This document shows, one piece after another, positions 7,909 to 15,983 of a DNA stretch of 64,000 bases. Position 1 is the stretch's first letter. Each line of letters begins with the position of its first letter. The position numbers were made by a program, and so were the translations under genes. The DNA comes from Promicromonospora panici (GTDB taxonomy: Bacteria > Actinomycetota > Actinomycetes > Actinomycetales > Cellulomonadaceae), in contig NZ_UWYY01000020.1 in NCBI RefSeq assembly GCF_900608595.1, positions 1-64,000 on the forward strand. Reading direction: 5' to 3'. A model generated the notes under the pieces. That model saw only the letters and a program-made list of their open reading frames with translations. It was not told where the DNA came from and searched no databases.

Positions 7909-9705
7909 GTGAGCCAGCCCGTCCGATCCATCCTGTACCGCAACGGAGTCATCCACTCCGCAGCCGACCCCTTCGCCGAGGCGATCCTCGTCGACGACGG
8001 TGTCGTGGCCTGGCTGGGCGCCGACGACACCGCCGCCGGTCTCGCCGCCCGTGCCGACCGGGTGATCGACCTGGACGGCGCGCTCGTGACCCCCGGGTTC
8101 GTCGACGCGCACGCCCACGTGCTGGAGACCGGCCTGTCGAGCGACTCCGTCGACCTCACCCCGGCCGGCGGCGTGCACTCCCTCGCCGACGCGCTGGCCG
8201 CCCTGCACGAGGGCGCCCGCCGGCTCGCGGCCACAGACCCCTCCGGCGACGAGGTCCTGCTCGCCTTCGGCTGGGACGAGCAGGCCTGGCCCGAGCAGCG
8301 CGCCTTCACCCGCGCGCAGCTCGACGACGCCTGCGGCGGCCGCCCCGTGTACGCGGCACGGGTCGACGTCCACTCGGCGGTGGTCTCCACCTCGATGGCC
8401 GCCCGCGCCGGCATCGAGCACGACCCCGCCTGGACCGGCATGGGCCTGTCCGGTTCCGGCTGGTCCGACGCCCCCGCCGACACCGGCCTGGTCACCGCCG
8501 ACCTGCACCACACCGTGCGCGACGTCGCCCACGCGCTGTCGCCCGAACGCCGCACCCGCCTCTACCGCGAGACCCTCGCCGCCTGGGCCGCCCGCGGCAT
8601 CGTGTCCGTGCACGAGATGAACGGCGAGCACCTCGACACCCGCGCCGGCCTGGCCGAGCTGCACGCCATGACCACCCACTCAGTGACCGCCGAGGCACAG
8701 GCCGACCCAGGCGTCCCCGCCCTGCCCCACCTGGTCGCCTACCGCGGCGAGCTGTGCCGGAGTGCCGACGACGCCCGCGCGCTGCTCGCCGAGCTGCCCT
8801 TCCTCACCGGCATCGGCGGGGACCTCAACGTCGACGGCTCCATCGGCTCCCGCACCGCCGCGCTGCGCAGCCCATACTCCGACCTGCCCGTCGACCCGTC
8901 CTCCGGGTCCTTCACCGGCGTCCTGACCAACCCCGACGGCACCCCGTGGACCGGCAACCTGTACCTGACCGCCGAGCAGATCGCCCACCACCTGGCCGCC
9001 GTCCAGAACGCCCGCGGCGACGGCGCCGGCGTGCAGGCCGCGTTCCACGTCATCGGGGACCGGGCCATGGACGAGATGGTGCTCGGGCTCCAGGTCGCCG
9101 CCCAGCTCACCGGCGAGAGCGCCGTGCGCGCCGCGCACCACCGCATCGAGCACGGGCTGTTCGTCGACGCGGCCACCCTCGCCGCGCTCCTGGTGCAGGG
9201 CGTGGGCCTGTCCGTGCAGCCCGCGTTCGACTCCGCGTTCGGCGGCAGCAAGGGCGTGTACGCCTCCCGCCTCGGCGCGTCACGCGCCGGCTCCCTGATG
9301 CCGTTCGCCGACCTCGCGCAGGCCGGCGTGCCCCTCGCGTTCGGCTCCGACACCCCCGTCACCCCCGTCGACCCCTGGCAGGGCGTGCGCGCGGCGACCG
9401 GCCACGAGGACCCCGACCAGCGCATCTCCGCGGGCGCCGCCTTCCGCGCCCACACCCGCGGTGGCTGGCGCCTGGCAGGGCTGGACCACACCGGCGCCGG
9501 CCAGCTGCGGGTCGGCGCGCCCGCCCACCTCGCCGTCTGGCGGGCCGAACGGCTCGCCGTGCAGGCCGCACCCGGCCGCCTGAGCTCCTGGAGCGAGGAG
9601 GCCCGCGCGGGCACGCCCCTGCTCCCGGACCTCTCCCCGGACGCCGTCGAACCGGAATGCCTGCACACACTGCGCGACGGCGTCATCCTGCACGACACCT
9701 TCTGA
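7909..9705 (+). CDS. amidohydrolase family 3 (YtcJ-like) metal-dependent hydrolase
   Basis: The 598-residue protein has the amidohydrolase superfamily layout: an N-terminal beta-sandwich, the metal-binding GFVDAHAHV motif near residue 65, a long TIM barrel, a late HRIEHG histidine motif and FGSDTPVTPVDPW carrying the metal-ligand aspartate. The length and order fit the YtcJ/amidohydrolase 3 group; the substrate cannot be told. The GTG start at 7909 is supported by TACAGT at 7896-7901, seven bases upstream, so it is probably leaderless. A tandem repeat and hairpin follow the stop. Confidence 0.85.
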   Translation: MSQPVRSILYRNGVIHSAADPFAEAILVDDGVVAWLGADDTAAGLAARADRVIDLDGALVTPGFVDAHAHVLETGLSSDSVDLTPAGGVHSLADALAALHEGARRLAATDPSGDEVLLAFGWDEQAWPEQRAFTRAQLDDACGGRPVYAARVDVHSAVVSTSMAARAGIEHDPAWTGMGLSGSGWSDAPADTGLVTADLHHTVRDVAHALSPERRTRLYRETLAAWAARGIVSVHEMNGEHLDTRAGLAELHAMTTHSVTAEAQADPGVPALPHLVAYRGELCRSADDARALLAELPFLTGIGGDLNVDGSIGSRTAALRSPYSDLPVDPSSGSFTGVLTNPDGTPWTGNLYLTAEQIAHHLAAVQNARGDGAGVQAAFHVIGDRAMDEMVLGLQVAAQLTGESAVRAAHHRIEHGLFVDAATLAALLVQGVGLSVQPAFDSAFGGSKGVYASRLGASRAGSLMPFADLAQAGVPLAFGSDTPVTPVDPWQGVRAATGHEDPDQRISAGAAFRAHTRGGWRLAGLDHTGAGQLRVGAPAHLAVWRAERLAVQAAPGRLSSWSEEARAGTPLLPDLSPDAVEPECLHTLRDGVILHDTF

Positions 9706-9715
9706 CCCGCGCGCC

Positions 9716-9741
9716 CCTTGGTTGTGGGCCTTGGTTGTGGG
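9716..9741. repeat. 13-bp perfect tandem repeat
   Basis: CCTTGGTTGTGGG occurs twice back to back (9716-9728 and 9729-9741) just after the amidohydrolase stop and directly before a hairpin. It is non-coding and could be slippage-generated. Confidence 0.8.
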
Positions 9742-9744
9742 CGC

Positions 9745-9783
9745 GACCGTTGCGACTACCCGCCCGATTTAGGCGCAACGGTC
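9745..9783. terminator. hairpin between amidohydrolase and lnt
   Basis: Perfect ten-base arms GACCGTTGCG (9745-9754) and CGCAACGGTC (9774-9783) with a 19-base loop. It lies 40 bases after the amidohydrolase stop and 46 bases before the lnt start, so termination of the upstream transcript is the simplest reading. Confidence 0.45.
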
Positions 9784-9829
9784 ACGCTCACAGCCAGGAG
9801 GACGGCGTTGGCGCCGGTAGGCTGCGGTT

Positions 9830-11512
9830 GTGCGTCTGCGTGAGCCGTCTCGGCTGCTGTCCCTGTTCCTGGCGGTGGCCGGTGGCCTCGTCCTGTGGAC
9901 CGCGTTTCCCAACGCCGGTGTGTGGCCCGCCGCGTTCGTCGCGATCGCCGTCCTGTACTGGTCGCTCGGCCGCGACAACGCCTGGTGGAACCTGCTGATC
10001 GGGTCCCTGTTCGGCATGACGTTCTTCCTGCCCCACCTGTGGTGGGCGCACGAGTCGACGGAGGCCGCCCCCTGGATCGCGATCTCGGCCGTGGAGGCGC
10101 TGTTCCTGGGCGCGTTCGGCGTCCTGTGGACCTGGGCACGCCGGGCGCCGTTCCTGCGCCGGCGCGGCTGGCGGCTCGCCGCCGCGTTCGCCGTGCTCTA
10201 CGTCGCCGTCGAGCAGTGGCGCGCCGACGTCCCGTTCGGCGGGTTCCCGTGGGGACGCCTGGCCTGGGCGATGGTCGACGCCCCGACCGGGCGCGCCGCC
10301 TGGCTCGGCGGCACCGTCGCGGTGAGCCTGCTGGTCGCCTTCGCCGGTGTGCTGCTCGCCCTGGCCGTCGCGGCCCTGGTCCGAGCGGTCCGACGCCGCG
10401 CACCGCGCGACGGGGGCCGCGCCGTGGGCGCCCTCGCGCTGGGCGTCGCGGTCGCCGTCGTGCCCCTGGTGCTGCCGCTGCCCACCTCCGCGAGCGCCGG
10501 GCCCGTCGAGACGCCGGAGGGCAACGAGGTGTACGACGCCGGGAGCGACCTGGCGGAGGACGGCACACTGTGGGCCGGTGCGGTCCAGGGCGACGTGGGG
10601 GAGCCGGGTCTGGGGGCGTTCGCGAACCGGGCCGAGGTGCTGAACAACCACCTGGAGGGTACGTACACGCTGGCCGAGGACTTCGCGGGCGAGCTGGACG
10701 TGGTGCTGTGGCCGGAGAACGGTTCGGACCTGGATCCGCAGACGACGCCGGACGTCGCGCGGGGCCTGGACGCGGCCGCGACGGCGGTGGGTGCGCCGAT
10801 CCTGGTGGGGGCGCAGGAGTTCCCGGAGTCGGGTGGGCGGTACAACGTGTCGTTGCTGTGGCAGGCGGGCAGCGGGGTGATCGGGCGGTACGCGAAGCAG
10901 CATCCGGCGCCGTTCGGTGAGTACATCCCGATGCGGTCGTTCCTGCGGCTGCTGTCGGACCAGGTGGACCGGGTGACGACGGACATGATCGCGGGGGTGA
11001 ACCCGCCGTACGTGGACGTGCCGAGCCGCCTGGGGCAGGGCGGGTACCGGATGGGCACCATCATCTGTTTCGAGGTGGCGTACGACGAGATCATCCGGGA
11101 CGCGGTGCTGAGTGGTGCTGAGGTGCTGGTGATCCCGACGAACAACGCGTCGTTCGGGTTCACCGCGGAGTCGACGCAGCAGCTGGCGATGTCGCGGATG
11201 CAGGCGATGACGACGGGGCGGGCCGCCGTGCAGATCTCGACGGTCGGGGTGTCGGGCGTGATCACGCCGGACGGGACGGTGGTGCGGCGGACGGGGCTGT
11301 TCACCGATGACGTGTTCGTGGCGAACCTGCCGTTGCGGTCCTCGATCACGCCGGCCGTGGCGGCTGGCTACTGGCCGGGCTGGGTGGTCGGCGGTCTCGC
11401 GTTCGTGCTGGTGGTGGCCGGTGTCGTGGGCGGGATCCGCGCCCGGCGGGGCAGGGTTCGTGCGGAGGCCGCGGCTGCGGTCGACGGTGCCGCCGAGACC
11501 CTGACCCGGTAG
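9830..11512 (+). CDS. lnt: apolipoprotein N-acyltransferase
   Basis: The 560-residue protein has an N-terminal membrane part of about seven helices and a C-terminal nitrilase-like domain. The likely catalytic triad is visible: Glu in LWPENGSD, Lys in KQHPAPFGEYIPMR and Cys in GTIICFEVAYDE. A last transmembrane helix is near the C-terminus. The enzyme N-acylates the lipid-modified Cys of lipoproteins at the outer face of the membrane. The GTG start is chosen because TAGGCT (9818-9823) lies six bases upstream, giving a leaderless message. A 21-bp bidirectional hairpin follows. Confidence 0.92.
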   Translation: MRLREPSRLLSLFLAVAGGLVLWTAFPNAGVWPAAFVAIAVLYWSLGRDNAWWNLLIGSLFGMTFFLPHLWWAHESTEAAPWIAISAVEALFLGAFGVLWTWARRAPFLRRRGWRLAAAFAVLYVAVEQWRADVPFGGFPWGRLAWAMVDAPTGRAAWLGGTVAVSLLVAFAGVLLALAVAALVRAVRRRAPRDGGRAVGALALGVAVAVVPLVLPLPTSASAGPVETPEGNEVYDAGSDLAEDGTLWAGAVQGDVGEPGLGAFANRAEVLNNHLEGTYTLAEDFAGELDVVLWPENGSDLDPQTTPDVARGLDAAATAVGAPILVGAQEFPESGGRYNVSLLWQAGSGVIGRYAKQHPAPFGEYIPMRSFLRLLSDQVDRVTTDMIAGVNPPYVDVPSRLGQGGYRMGTIICFEVAYDEIIRDAVLSGAEVLVIPTNNASFGFTAESTQQLAMSRMQAMTTGRAAVQISTVGVSGVITPDGTVVRRTGLFTDDVFVANLPLRSSITPAVAAGYWPGWVVGGLAFVLVVAGVVGGIRARRGRVRAEAAAAVDGAAETLTR

Positions 11513-11542
11513 GGGGCAGGCTCGGTAAGGGCAGGCGTAGAG

Positions 11543-11586
11543 ACGACCGTCGGGTCCAGGCCATGTGGCCTGGACCCGACGGTCGT
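11543..11586. terminator. bidirectional terminator between lnt and rbpA
   Basis: A perfect 21-base inverted repeat (11543-11563 and 11566-11586) with a two-base spacer lies between the convergent ends of lnt and rbpA. One side is followed by TTCTG. It is the strongest hairpin of the window and should stop both transcripts. Confidence 0.8.
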
Positions 11587-11640
11587 TCTGCGGTTATTCC
11601 GTTGTTGCTGCCAGCCGTTGCGCTGCTGGCCGTCCTGCCG

Positions 11641-11985
11641 TCAGGCGGAGCGGCGGAGCTTGCCGGCGCGCAGCAGCTCGAGGCGCTCGTCGAGCAGGTC
11701 CTCGAGCTCCTTGACCGTGCGGCGCTCCAGGAGCATGTCCCAGTGGGTGCGCTGGGGCTTGGTCGCCTTGGGCTCCGGCTTCTCGGCGTCGCGCAGGAGT
11801 GCCTCCTCGCCGCAGCGGCATTCCCAGATCGGGGGGACGTCCGCGTCGGTGGCGAAGGGCAGGATGATGGTGTGGCCGTTGGGGCAGTCGTAGTAGGCCT
11901 GGAACCGAGGGGCGAAGTCCACGCCCTCGTCGGACTCCATGCTCTTACTACCGATGCTCATACCGCGCAGTGACCGGTCGGGCAC
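11641..11985 (-). CDS. rbpA: RNA polymerase-binding protein RbpA
   Basis: The 114-residue protein starts at a GTG giving VPDRSLRGM, matching the usual RbpA N-terminus (xDRSLRGM). The core domain shows YDCPNGH and WECRCGEE, the cysteine pattern of the RbpA zinc-ribbon-like fold, and the C-terminal sigma-interaction helix reads RTHWDMLLERRTVKELEDLL. RbpA binds group 1/2 sigma factors and stabilises the open complex. A later Met (11961) is possible, but it would drop the conserved basic N-terminus. A SigR-like promoter lies at 12039-12064, consistent with rbpA being a SigR target in Streptomyces. Confidence 0.93.
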   Translation of the reverse strand: MPDRSLRGMSIGSKSMESDEGVDFAPRFQAYYDCPNGHTIILPFATDADVPPIWECRCGEEALLRDAEKPEPKATKPQRTHWDMLLERRTVKELEDLLDERLELLRAGKLRRSA

Positions 11986-12038
11986 GATGTCCTCCAGAGG
12001 GTTGTCGGGATAGGTGGCGGAAAGAGGTCCGTAGTGCC

Positions 12039-12064
12039 AACGCAGGGACCCTCTGTGATGTTCC
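12039..12064 (-). promoter_or_regulatory. SigR/SigH-type promoter of rbpA
   Basis: Read on the minus strand, GGAAC (12064-12060), 18 bases, then GTT (12041-12039). The SigR family recognises GGAAT-N18/19-GTT in Streptomyces and GGAAC-type variants in mycobacterial SigH. The predicted message would start about 45 bases before the GTG at 11985. Confidence 0.55.
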
Positions 12065-12202
12065 AGCCGTTCCAGCCGTCTATTTTCCAGCCGTCTGATC
12101 AGGCTACGCGTCGGATGTGCGCTCGCAAGCGCACTCCGGGCAAACTGGGCGCTGATGTGCGCGATCTCACGTACGTCACGGCTGGTGGGAGCGGAGGCCG
12201 TG

Positions 12203-12228
12203 GGAACAATCGACCTTAGCAGCCGGTT
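12203..12228 (+). promoter_or_regulatory. SigR/SigH-type promoter of the LLM oxidoreductase operon
   Basis: GGAAC (12203-12207), exactly 18 bases, then GTT (12226-12228) on the plus strand. The same motif with the same spacing serves rbpA in the opposite direction. The start codon lies about 100 bases downstream, leaving room for a leader of around 95 bases. Confidence 0.5.
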
Positions 12229-12330
12229 GACGCCCATGTGCATGCAGATGCATGAACCAGCGGCCGTCGCACGACCAGCAAGGTCATCGGAACGGCCATC
12301 GAGCAACACGACCATCGGGAGCGCGACAAC

Positions 12331-13488
12331 ATGCAGTTCGGGATCTTCAGCGTCAGCGACGTGACCACGGACCCGACGACCGGGCACACCCCGGACGACA
12401 CCGAGCGTGTCCGGGCGATGCTCACCATCGCCAAGCACGCCGACGAGGCGGGCCTCGACGTCTTCGCGACCGGCGAGCACCACAACCCGCCGTTCGTGGC
12501 CTCCAGCCCGACGACGATGCTCGGCTACCTGGCCGGCGTCACCGAGAACATCACGCTGTCCACCGCGACCACGCTGATCACGACCAACGACCCGGTCCGG
12601 ATCGCCGAGGAGTACGCGATGCTCCAGGTCATCTCGGACGGCCGGATGGACCTCATGATGGGCCGCGGCAACACCGGACCCGTCTACCCCTGGTTCGGGC
12701 AGGACATCCGCCAGGGCATCCCGCTCGCGATCGAGAACTACGCGCTCGTGCGCCGGCTCTGGACCGAGGACGTCGTGGACTGGGAGGGCAAGTTCCGCAC
12801 CCCGCTGCAGGGCTTCACCGCCACGCCGCGCCCGCTGGACGGCGTCCCGCCCTTCGTGTGGCACGGCTCGATCCGCAGCCCCGAGATCGCCGAGCAGGCC
12901 GCCTTCTACGGTGACGGGTTCCTGCACAACAACATCTTCTGGCCCATGAGCCACACCAAGCAGATGATCCAGTTCTACCGCCAGCGGTTCGAGCACTACG
13001 GCCACGGCCGCGCCGACCAGGCGATCGTCGGCCTCGGCGGCCAGGCCTTCATCCGCAAGAACAGCCAGGACGCCTGGGACGAGTTCCGCCCGTACTTCGA
13101 CAACGCGCCCGTCTACGGGCACGGCCCCAGCATGGAGGACTTCACGCGCGACACGCCGCTGACCGTCGGCTCCCCGCAGCAGGTCATCGACCGCTACGGG
13201 TCCTTCATCGACGACGTCGGCTACTACCAGCGCCAGCTGTTCCTCACCGACCACGCCGGCCTGCCGCTCAAGACGGTCCTGGAACAGATCGACCTGCTGG
13301 CCTCCGACGTCGTGCCGGAGCTGCGCAAGATCGCTGACGCCAAGCGACCGCAGGACGTCCCGGCCAACCCGCCGACGCACGCCGAGCGCGTGGCCGCTGC
13401 CCGCGCCAAGGGTGAGGCCGGCGCCACGCACGTCGGCGACGGCGGGGACGAGTACACCGGCAAGCGGGCCGAGGAGGTCCTCTCGTGA
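12331..13488 (+). CDS. LLM-class flavin-dependent oxidoreductase (CE1758-like)
   Basis: The 385-residue protein has the luciferase-like monooxygenase TIM barrel: MQFGIFSVSDVT at the N-terminus, VFATGEHHNPPF, ISDGRMDLMMGRGNTGPVYP and a C-terminal SPQQVIDRYGSF. The length and the following FMN reductase fit the paired CE1758/CE1759 families, in which the reductase probably feeds reduced flavin to the oxygenase. The substrate is unknown. The last five residues overlap the next gene by four bases (GTGA). A SigR-like promoter upstream suggests induction by thiol-oxidative stress. Confidence 0.85.
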   Translation: MQFGIFSVSDVTTDPTTGHTPDDTERVRAMLTIAKHADEAGLDVFATGEHHNPPFVASSPTTMLGYLAGVTENITLSTATTLITTNDPVRIAEEYAMLQVISDGRMDLMMGRGNTGPVYPWFGQDIRQGIPLAIENYALVRRLWTEDVVDWEGKFRTPLQGFTATPRPLDGVPPFVWHGSIRSPEIAEQAAFYGDGFLHNNIFWPMSHTKQMIQFYRQRFEHYGHGRADQAIVGLGGQAFIRKNSQDAWDEFRPYFDNAPVYGHGPSMEDFTRDTPLTVGSPQQVIDRYGSFIDDVGYYQRQLFLTDHAGLPLKTVLEQIDLLASDVVPELRKIADAKRPQDVPANPPTHAERVAAARAKGEAGATHVGDGGDEYTGKRAEEVLS

Positions 13489-14171
13489 CCACCGTTCCGA
13501 CGTTCGGCGCCGAGGGCGCCGGCGGGCCGGAAGACCGGACCCCGCGCACCATCGCCGTCGTGCACGCCGGGCTGGGTCAGCCCTCCTCGACACGCCTGCT
13601 GGCCGACCGCCTGGCCGACGCCACCACGCGTGAGCTCGAGGCCCTCGGCCACGAGGTGACCGTCGAGATGGTGGAGCTGCGCGACCACGGCCACGCGATC
13701 ATCGACGCCATGCTCACCGGGTTCCCCACGGGCGACCTGGCCCGGGACATCGAGGCGATCACACAGGCGGACGGCGTCATCGCCGTCACGCCGCTGTTCA
13801 CCACCACCTACTCGGGGCTGTTCAAGTCGTTCGTCGACATCCTCGACAAGGAAGCGCTCACGGGCATGCCGGTGCTGCTCGGCGCGACCGGCGGCACCCC
13901 CAGGCACTCGCTCGCGCTCGAGTACTCGATGCGCCCGCTGTTCACCTACCTGCGGGCCGACGTCGTCACGACGTCGGTCTTCGCCGCCACCGACGACTGG
14001 GCACAGTCCGCCGGCGAGAAGCACGACGACGGCGGCAGCTCCCTGCCGCAGCGCATCGAGCGGGCCGGCCGGACCCTCGCCGGCCTCGTGTCCGAACGGG
14101 GCGAGCACACCAAGCCGGCGGACCCGTTCTCCAGCACCCCGAGCTTCCTGGACATGCTCGGCGGCGACTGA
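13485..14171 (+). CDS. NADPH-dependent FMN reductase (CE1759-like)
   Basis: The 228-residue protein has a flavodoxin-like FMN reductase fold, with IAVVHAGLGQPSSTRLLADR near the start and VIAVTPLFTTTYSGLFKSFVD, the FMN-binding loop and dimer-contact region of the family. It is translationally coupled to the LLM oxidoreductase by a four-base overlap, so it is probably that enzyme's flavin supplier. A hairpin at 14213-14245 follows and likely ends the operon. Confidence 0.87.
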   Translation: MTTVPTFGAEGAGGPEDRTPRTIAVVHAGLGQPSSTRLLADRLADATTRELEALGHEVTVEMVELRDHGHAIIDAMLTGFPTGDLARDIEAITQADGVIAVTPLFTTTYSGLFKSFVDILDKEALTGMPVLLGATGGTPRHSLALEYSMRPLFTYLRADVVTTSVFAATDDWAQSAGEKHDDGGSSLPQRIERAGRTLAGLVSERGEHTKPADPFSSTPSFLDMLGGD

Positions 14172-14212
14172 CCCGGCCGGCCGATCGCGCGCGCTGCCCG
14201 CACCAGGTCGCA

Positions 14213-14245
14213 CCAGGCCCCGGGGCTTGCACCCCCAGGGCCTGG
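14213..14245 (+). terminator. hairpin after LLM/FMN reductase operon
   Basis: CCAGGCCC (14213-14220) pairs with GGGCCTGG (14238-14245), with extra G:C pairing possible inside the 17-base loop. It lies 41 bases after the reductase stop. Confidence 0.5.
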
Positions 14246-14307
14246 CAGGGAACATATGGGACAGCGGTCGCCACTTGTCGTGGCCGCGTCGAGGTGAGGA
14301 GCGCGTC

Positions 14308-15135
14308 ATGGCGGACGGTACGGAGAGCCAGGTCTCGGAAGATTCGGGCGCGGACAGCCACTCAGGCAGCGAGAAGAGCACCGACGTGCACCTCCTGAAC
14401 ACCGACACCGACCGCGTCGCCCGGATCGTCGCGGCGCTGCGCAAGGCACACGCCGAGCAGGCGGCAGCCTCGTCGGCCACCGCGGTTGTCATGGCACCCG
14501 TTCCGGCGCCGCCCGCCGAAAACGTCGCGGCGTCGGTCTCTGAGCCCGAGCCCGCTTCGGCGTCCGTCGCAGAGTCCGTTTCAGACTCGGCCTCGGAGTC
14601 CGCCTCGGAGTCCGTTTCGGCAGCCCCGGCAACAGGCTCGGCGACGCAGACCGCCGAGATGCCGGACGCGCCCGCACCGCGCCGGGAGACCACGGGCGTC
14701 CGCCCCGCCGCGCCGGCCCTGCCCACCCTGCGCTGGAACCCCGGCGCCCGGTACCGCGCGTCGCGCCTGGCCGACCGGCCGGCTCTGCCGGCGGCGTCCG
14801 CCGCGGAGCCTGCGACGCCGGCCGCGACACCCGCTTCGGGACCCGCCGGGCAGCTCCGCGTCCCGCCGCCTCCGGTGCCGGGACCGCCCGTCCAGGGACC
14901 GCCCGTCCCGGCGCATCCCGTCGGCGGACCCCCGCCCCTCGCCGGGCGGCTGTACCGGGGCCCTGCCCGGCGGACCGGCGTCTTCGAGCGAGAGATCTGG
15001 TACCCGGCCGCGCGTTCCTCGCGGGTGCCGCGTGACGTCAGCGATGCGCTGGTCCGCGCCGTCGAGCGATACCGCATGGGCTCGATCTCCACCTCGGGCC
15101 TCGTGCGCGCGATCGGCCGCGCCCACGCCGCCTGA
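14308..15135 (+). CDS. low-complexity Ser/Ala/Pro-rich protein of unknown function
   Basis: The 275-residue protein starts at an ATG preceded by GAGGTGAGGAG. Residues 1-60 are acidic and polar, about 60-110 form a Ser/Glu/Ala repeat-like tract (SASESASESVS), and 170-215 are Pro/Gly-rich with PVQGPPVPAHPVGGPP. The last 55 residues are less degenerate and basic, with VFEREIWYPAARSS and VSDALVRAVERYRM, and may be a small folded domain. There is no signal peptide or membrane segment. I do not recognise a family. The biased linker and terminal helix suggest an adaptor or DNA-associated protein, without proof. Confidence 0.5.
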   Translation: MADGTESQVSEDSGADSHSGSEKSTDVHLLNTDTDRVARIVAALRKAHAEQAAASSATAVVMAPVPAPPAENVAASVSEPEPASASVAESVSDSASESASESVSAAPATGSATQTAEMPDAPAPRRETTGVRPAAPALPTLRWNPGARYRASRLADRPALPAASAAEPATPAATPASGPAGQLRVPPPPVPGPPVQGPPVPAHPVGGPPPLAGRLYRGPARRTGVFEREIWYPAARSSRVPRDVSDALVRAVERYRMGSISTSGLVRAIGRAHAA

Positions 15136-15399
15136 ACCCACAGATTCTCTTGGTAGCCCCCGTGTTTTCACATGGTGGCAAATTGACCGTTCGATCCGGT
15201 GAGGTTCGCCCAGTGCCGGCCTTGTCCCGCATTCGTGCAACGGAGGAATATTCGTTGCACGACGAGCGCGCGACGTGGCGTTCGTGAACGAGTGCACCAA
15301 GCGCAACGTCCGGTCCCTCTCTCTGTGGAGGGGCACCTCTCTGTGGAGGGGCACCGAACGAGGTGCCTGGCGGCCCGCACGAGGAGGACGAGACCGGCG
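15136..15399. other. 264-base intergenic stretch with inverted and tandem repeats
   Basis: No gene is seen. It holds a perfect ten-base inverted repeat, TCGTGCAACG (15233-15242) and CGTTGCACGA (15253-15262), around the AT-rich loop GAGGAATATT, and two adjacent 18-base copies of CTCTCTGTGGAGGGGCAC near 15316-15352. Either may control the lipoprotein gene downstream. Confidence 0.6.
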
Positions 15400-15957
15400 A
15401 TGCGACGGCAAGCGGGGGTTCTGGTCGGCGCACTCGCCGCGCTCGGGCTCCTGAGCGGCTGTGCCACCGACACCAGCGCCGCCAACTTCACCGCACCGGA
15501 GGAGTACGGGACGGTCGAGCAGCTCGTCGCCGACGCCGACGTCGTCGCCCTGGTGCAGGCCGGTGACTCCGGCGTCGACGTCGTCGACCGTGTGCCCTAC
15601 ACCCGCACCGAGCTCCAGCTGCGCAAGGTGCTGCTGGGCGTGGTCGCGAAGAACGCCAGCATCGCCGTCACCCAGGTGGGCTCCACGGCGTCGCCGCCCG
15701 GTGACGGTCTGCCCGCCGTCCTGCGGGACGGCCAGGAGTACGTGGTCGTCCTGCACCGAACCGGGCCGGGGGAGTTCGAGGTGGTCGGCCCGGGCGTCTG
15801 GCGTGCGGACACGCTCGGCGCCAGCCTGACGCTGCACACGGCGATGGCCGCGTGCGTCCCCGCGGCGATCCCGCACGTCACCACCCCGTGGGACCTCGAG
15901 GTGCAGCTCGGCAAGGTCGGCGAGGCACTCGGGACGAGCGTGATCGGGAGCGCCTGA
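15400..15957 (+). CDS. putative lipoprotein
   Basis: The 185-residue protein begins MRRQAGVLVGALAALGLLSGC, a signal peptide with a good lipobox (LSGC) for Lgt/Lsp processing and attachment to the outer face of the membrane. The mature part is Val/Asp-rich and probably all beta, with TELQLRKVLLGVV and GQEYVVVLHRTGPGEF. It lacks recognisable catalytic residues. The start is placed at the Met before the signal peptide, with GAGGAGGACGAG upstream. Function unknown. Confidence 0.65.
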   Translation: MRRQAGVLVGALAALGLLSGCATDTSAANFTAPEEYGTVEQLVADADVVALVQAGDSGVDVVDRVPYTRTELQLRKVLLGVVAKNASIAVTQVGSTASPPGDGLPAVLRDGQEYVVVLHRTGPGEFEVVGPGVWRADTLGASLTLHTAMAACVPAAIPHVTTPWDLEVQLGKVGEALGTSVIGSA

Positions 15958-15983
15958 CCCGGCTGCTGGGCCAGACTTGGCGT

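Larger units (their letters stand above)
11986..12330. other. 345-base divergent control region of rbpA and the LLM operon
   Basis: No gene is seen. The stretch holds two facing SigR-like promoters, a short inverted repeat (GTGCGCT 12117-12123, AGCGCAC 12128-12134, four-base loop) and a cluster of overlapping ATGCAT-type words at 12237-12254. The CGGCTGGAA word recurs three times on the minus strand at 12060-12090. Confidence 0.6.

Noticed and set aside
12237..12254. MarR-type operator from the ATGCAT words before the LLM gene
   Set aside because: Arms are only five bases and no MarR gene is adjacent; chance similarity is likely.
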